A stretch of 7,029 nucleotides of DNA from Ruminococcaceae bacterium UBA1320 (GTDB lineage Bacteria; Bacillota; Clostridia; Oscillospirales; Ethanoligenentaceae): assembly GCA_002306975.1 (NCBI GenBank), contig DBTI01000141.1, positions 1 to 7,029 on the forward strand, in the 5' to 3' direction. Shown here one piece after another: positions 6,293 through 7,029 of this stretch. How positions within the stretch are numbered: position 1 is the stretch's first letter; each line of letters opens with the position of its first letter. Below the pieces are notes generated by a model, which saw only the letters and a program-made list of their open reading frames with translations, did no database searches and had not been told where the DNA came from. The position numbers and the translations under genes were made by a program.

Positions 6293-6299
6293 AATACAT

Positions 6300-7029
6300 A
6301 TGTCAAAGAGGATATATGCGTTACTAAGCACCGCTGTAATTTTAAGTATGCCAATCAAAGCACTGGCTGCAGATGGGAAGGTAGACACGGGAGATTCCGC
6401 TTTTGTTTTTGTTGCGGCGGCGTTAGTTTTTCTCATGATTCCCGGGCTTGCTATGTTTTATGGAGGTATGGCGAGAAAGAAAAATGCTTTAAATACCATG
6501 ATGATGTCATTTATATTGATATCTGTGGTTTCTATACAGTGGATATTCTTCGGTTTTTCTATTGCTTTTGGCACTGATATCGGTCACCTTATAGGCGGAC
6601 TGAATTTTGCCGGATTTGCAGGGGTTGGCAGCGCGCCAAACTCCGTTTATGCCGGTACGATTCCGTTTGCCCTTTTTGCCATGTATCAGCTGATGTTCGC
6701 GATAATTACGCCGGCTCTGATAAGCGGCGCGGTGGCAGGCAGAATTCGCTTCCCCGCTTTTGTCGCTTTCGGCATTTTGTGGTCGATTTTGGTCTATGAT
6801 CCGCTTGCACACTGGGTGTGGGGCAACGGTGGCTGGATGAGAAATCTCGGCGTCCTTGATTTTGCGGGCGGCATCGTCGTTCATATCAGCGCCGGAATCG
6901 CCTCACTGGTTGCTGTTCTTGTTTTGGGGAGTCGTAAGGATTTCAAAAAAACGAGCATGCTCCCTCACAATATTCCGTTAACACTTTTGGGCGCGGGGCT
7001 GCTTTGGTTCGGCTGGTTCGGTTTTAACG
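6300..7029 (+). CDS. amt: Ammonium transporter, Amt/AmtB family, 3' partial
   Basis: The first 243 residues of an ammonium channel are visible; the frame runs off the window end (full members have about 400-450 residues). Residues 1-23 look like a cleaved signal peptide (MSKRIYALLS, a hydrophobic core, ALA-A), as in E. coli AmtB, where the N-terminus is outside. Family signatures are intact: the Phe gate in QLMFAIITPALISGAVAGR (Phe133, equivalent to AmtB Phe107), the Trp of the binding site in AHWVWGNGGW (Trp174, like Trp148), and DFAGGIVVHISAG with Asp187 and His195 (like Asp160 and pore His168), then LLWFGWFGFN with the second gate Phe at the very end. By analogy it forms a trimer that imports ammonium under nitrogen limitation, normally controlled by a PII protein (GlnK) often coded downstream, outside this view. 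It is separated from the glycan cluster by two terminators, so it is an independent unit. The start is fixed by AGGAG at 6288-6292. Confidence 0.95.
   Translation, partial: MSKRIYALLSTAVILSMPIKALAADGKVDTGDSAFVFVAAALVFLMIPGLAMFYGGMARKKNALNTMMMSFILISVVSIQWIFFGFSIAFGTDIGHLIGGLNFAGFAGVGSAPNSVYAGTIPFALFAMYQLMFAIITPALISGAVAGRIRFPAFVAFGILWSILVYDPLAHWVWGNGGWMRNLGVLDFAGGIVVHISAGIASLVAVLVLGSRKDFKKTSMLPHNIPLTLLGAGLLWFGWFGFN

Noticed and set aside
5811..6299. CRISPR array or transposon remnant in the dyad-rich gap
   Set aside because: The repeats are single inverted pairs of different sequence, not regularly spaced direct repeats, and no transposase fragment or target-site duplication is visible.
6507..6884. 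125-residue - strand ORF
   Set aside because: It is antisense to well-conserved amt codons with intact family motifs; its polar, low-pattern sequence is a mirror of hydrophobic codons.

Overview
The window suggests a low- to mid-GC member of the Bacillota, most likely a Clostridia relative (an inference from gene content, Shine-Dalgarno style, U-tailed intrinsic terminators and codon use; no taxonomic marker gene is present). All recognisable genes lie on the + strand.

Region 1 (bases 1-5810) is the end of a cell-surface glycan or glycolipid gene cluster. In order it holds: the C-terminal part of a large polytopic membrane protein with an extracytoplasmic tail, probably a GT-C-like transferase (1-1404, start outside the window); a polyprenyl-phosphate-type GT2 glycosyltransferase with two C-terminal membrane helices (1450-2421); a GT4-like GT-B glycosyltransferase that overlaps it by 14 bases (2408-3409); a lysylphosphatidylglycerol-synthetase-type flippase-like membrane protein (UPF0104/AglD2 type), whose reading frame runs well upstream of any normal start codon (about 3558-4493); and a complete UDP-glucose 6-dehydrogenase (4503-5810). 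Read together, the dehydrogenase would supply UDP-glucuronate, the GT4 enzyme would add sugars on the cytoplasmic face, the GT2 enzyme would load a sugar on a lipid carrier, and the large membrane protein would transfer it outside. The flippase-like protein would move or shape the lipid intermediate. This pathway is inference from families and order. A 17-bp perfect hairpin with a T-run (5852-5900) closes the cluster.

Region 2 (5811-6299) is a 489-base intergenic stretch unusually dense in dyads. It holds the ugd terminator, a 14-bp inverted repeat, a near-consensus promoter (TTGACA, 17 bp, TATTAT) embedded in its own dyad, and, about ten bases after the predicted transcription start, a 14-bp perfect GC-rich terminator with eight Ts. 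This predicts a very short RNA or a promoter-proximal attenuator.

Region 3 (6300-7029) is the first 243 residues of an ammonium transporter of the Amt/AmtB family, with signal peptide and strong Shine-Dalgarno, cut by the window edge.

I do not see a clearly new multi-gene system. The points most worth a second look are the promoter-plus-immediate-terminator unit upstream of amt, the missing start codon of the flippase-like gene, and the GC-rich competing hairpins before that gene.
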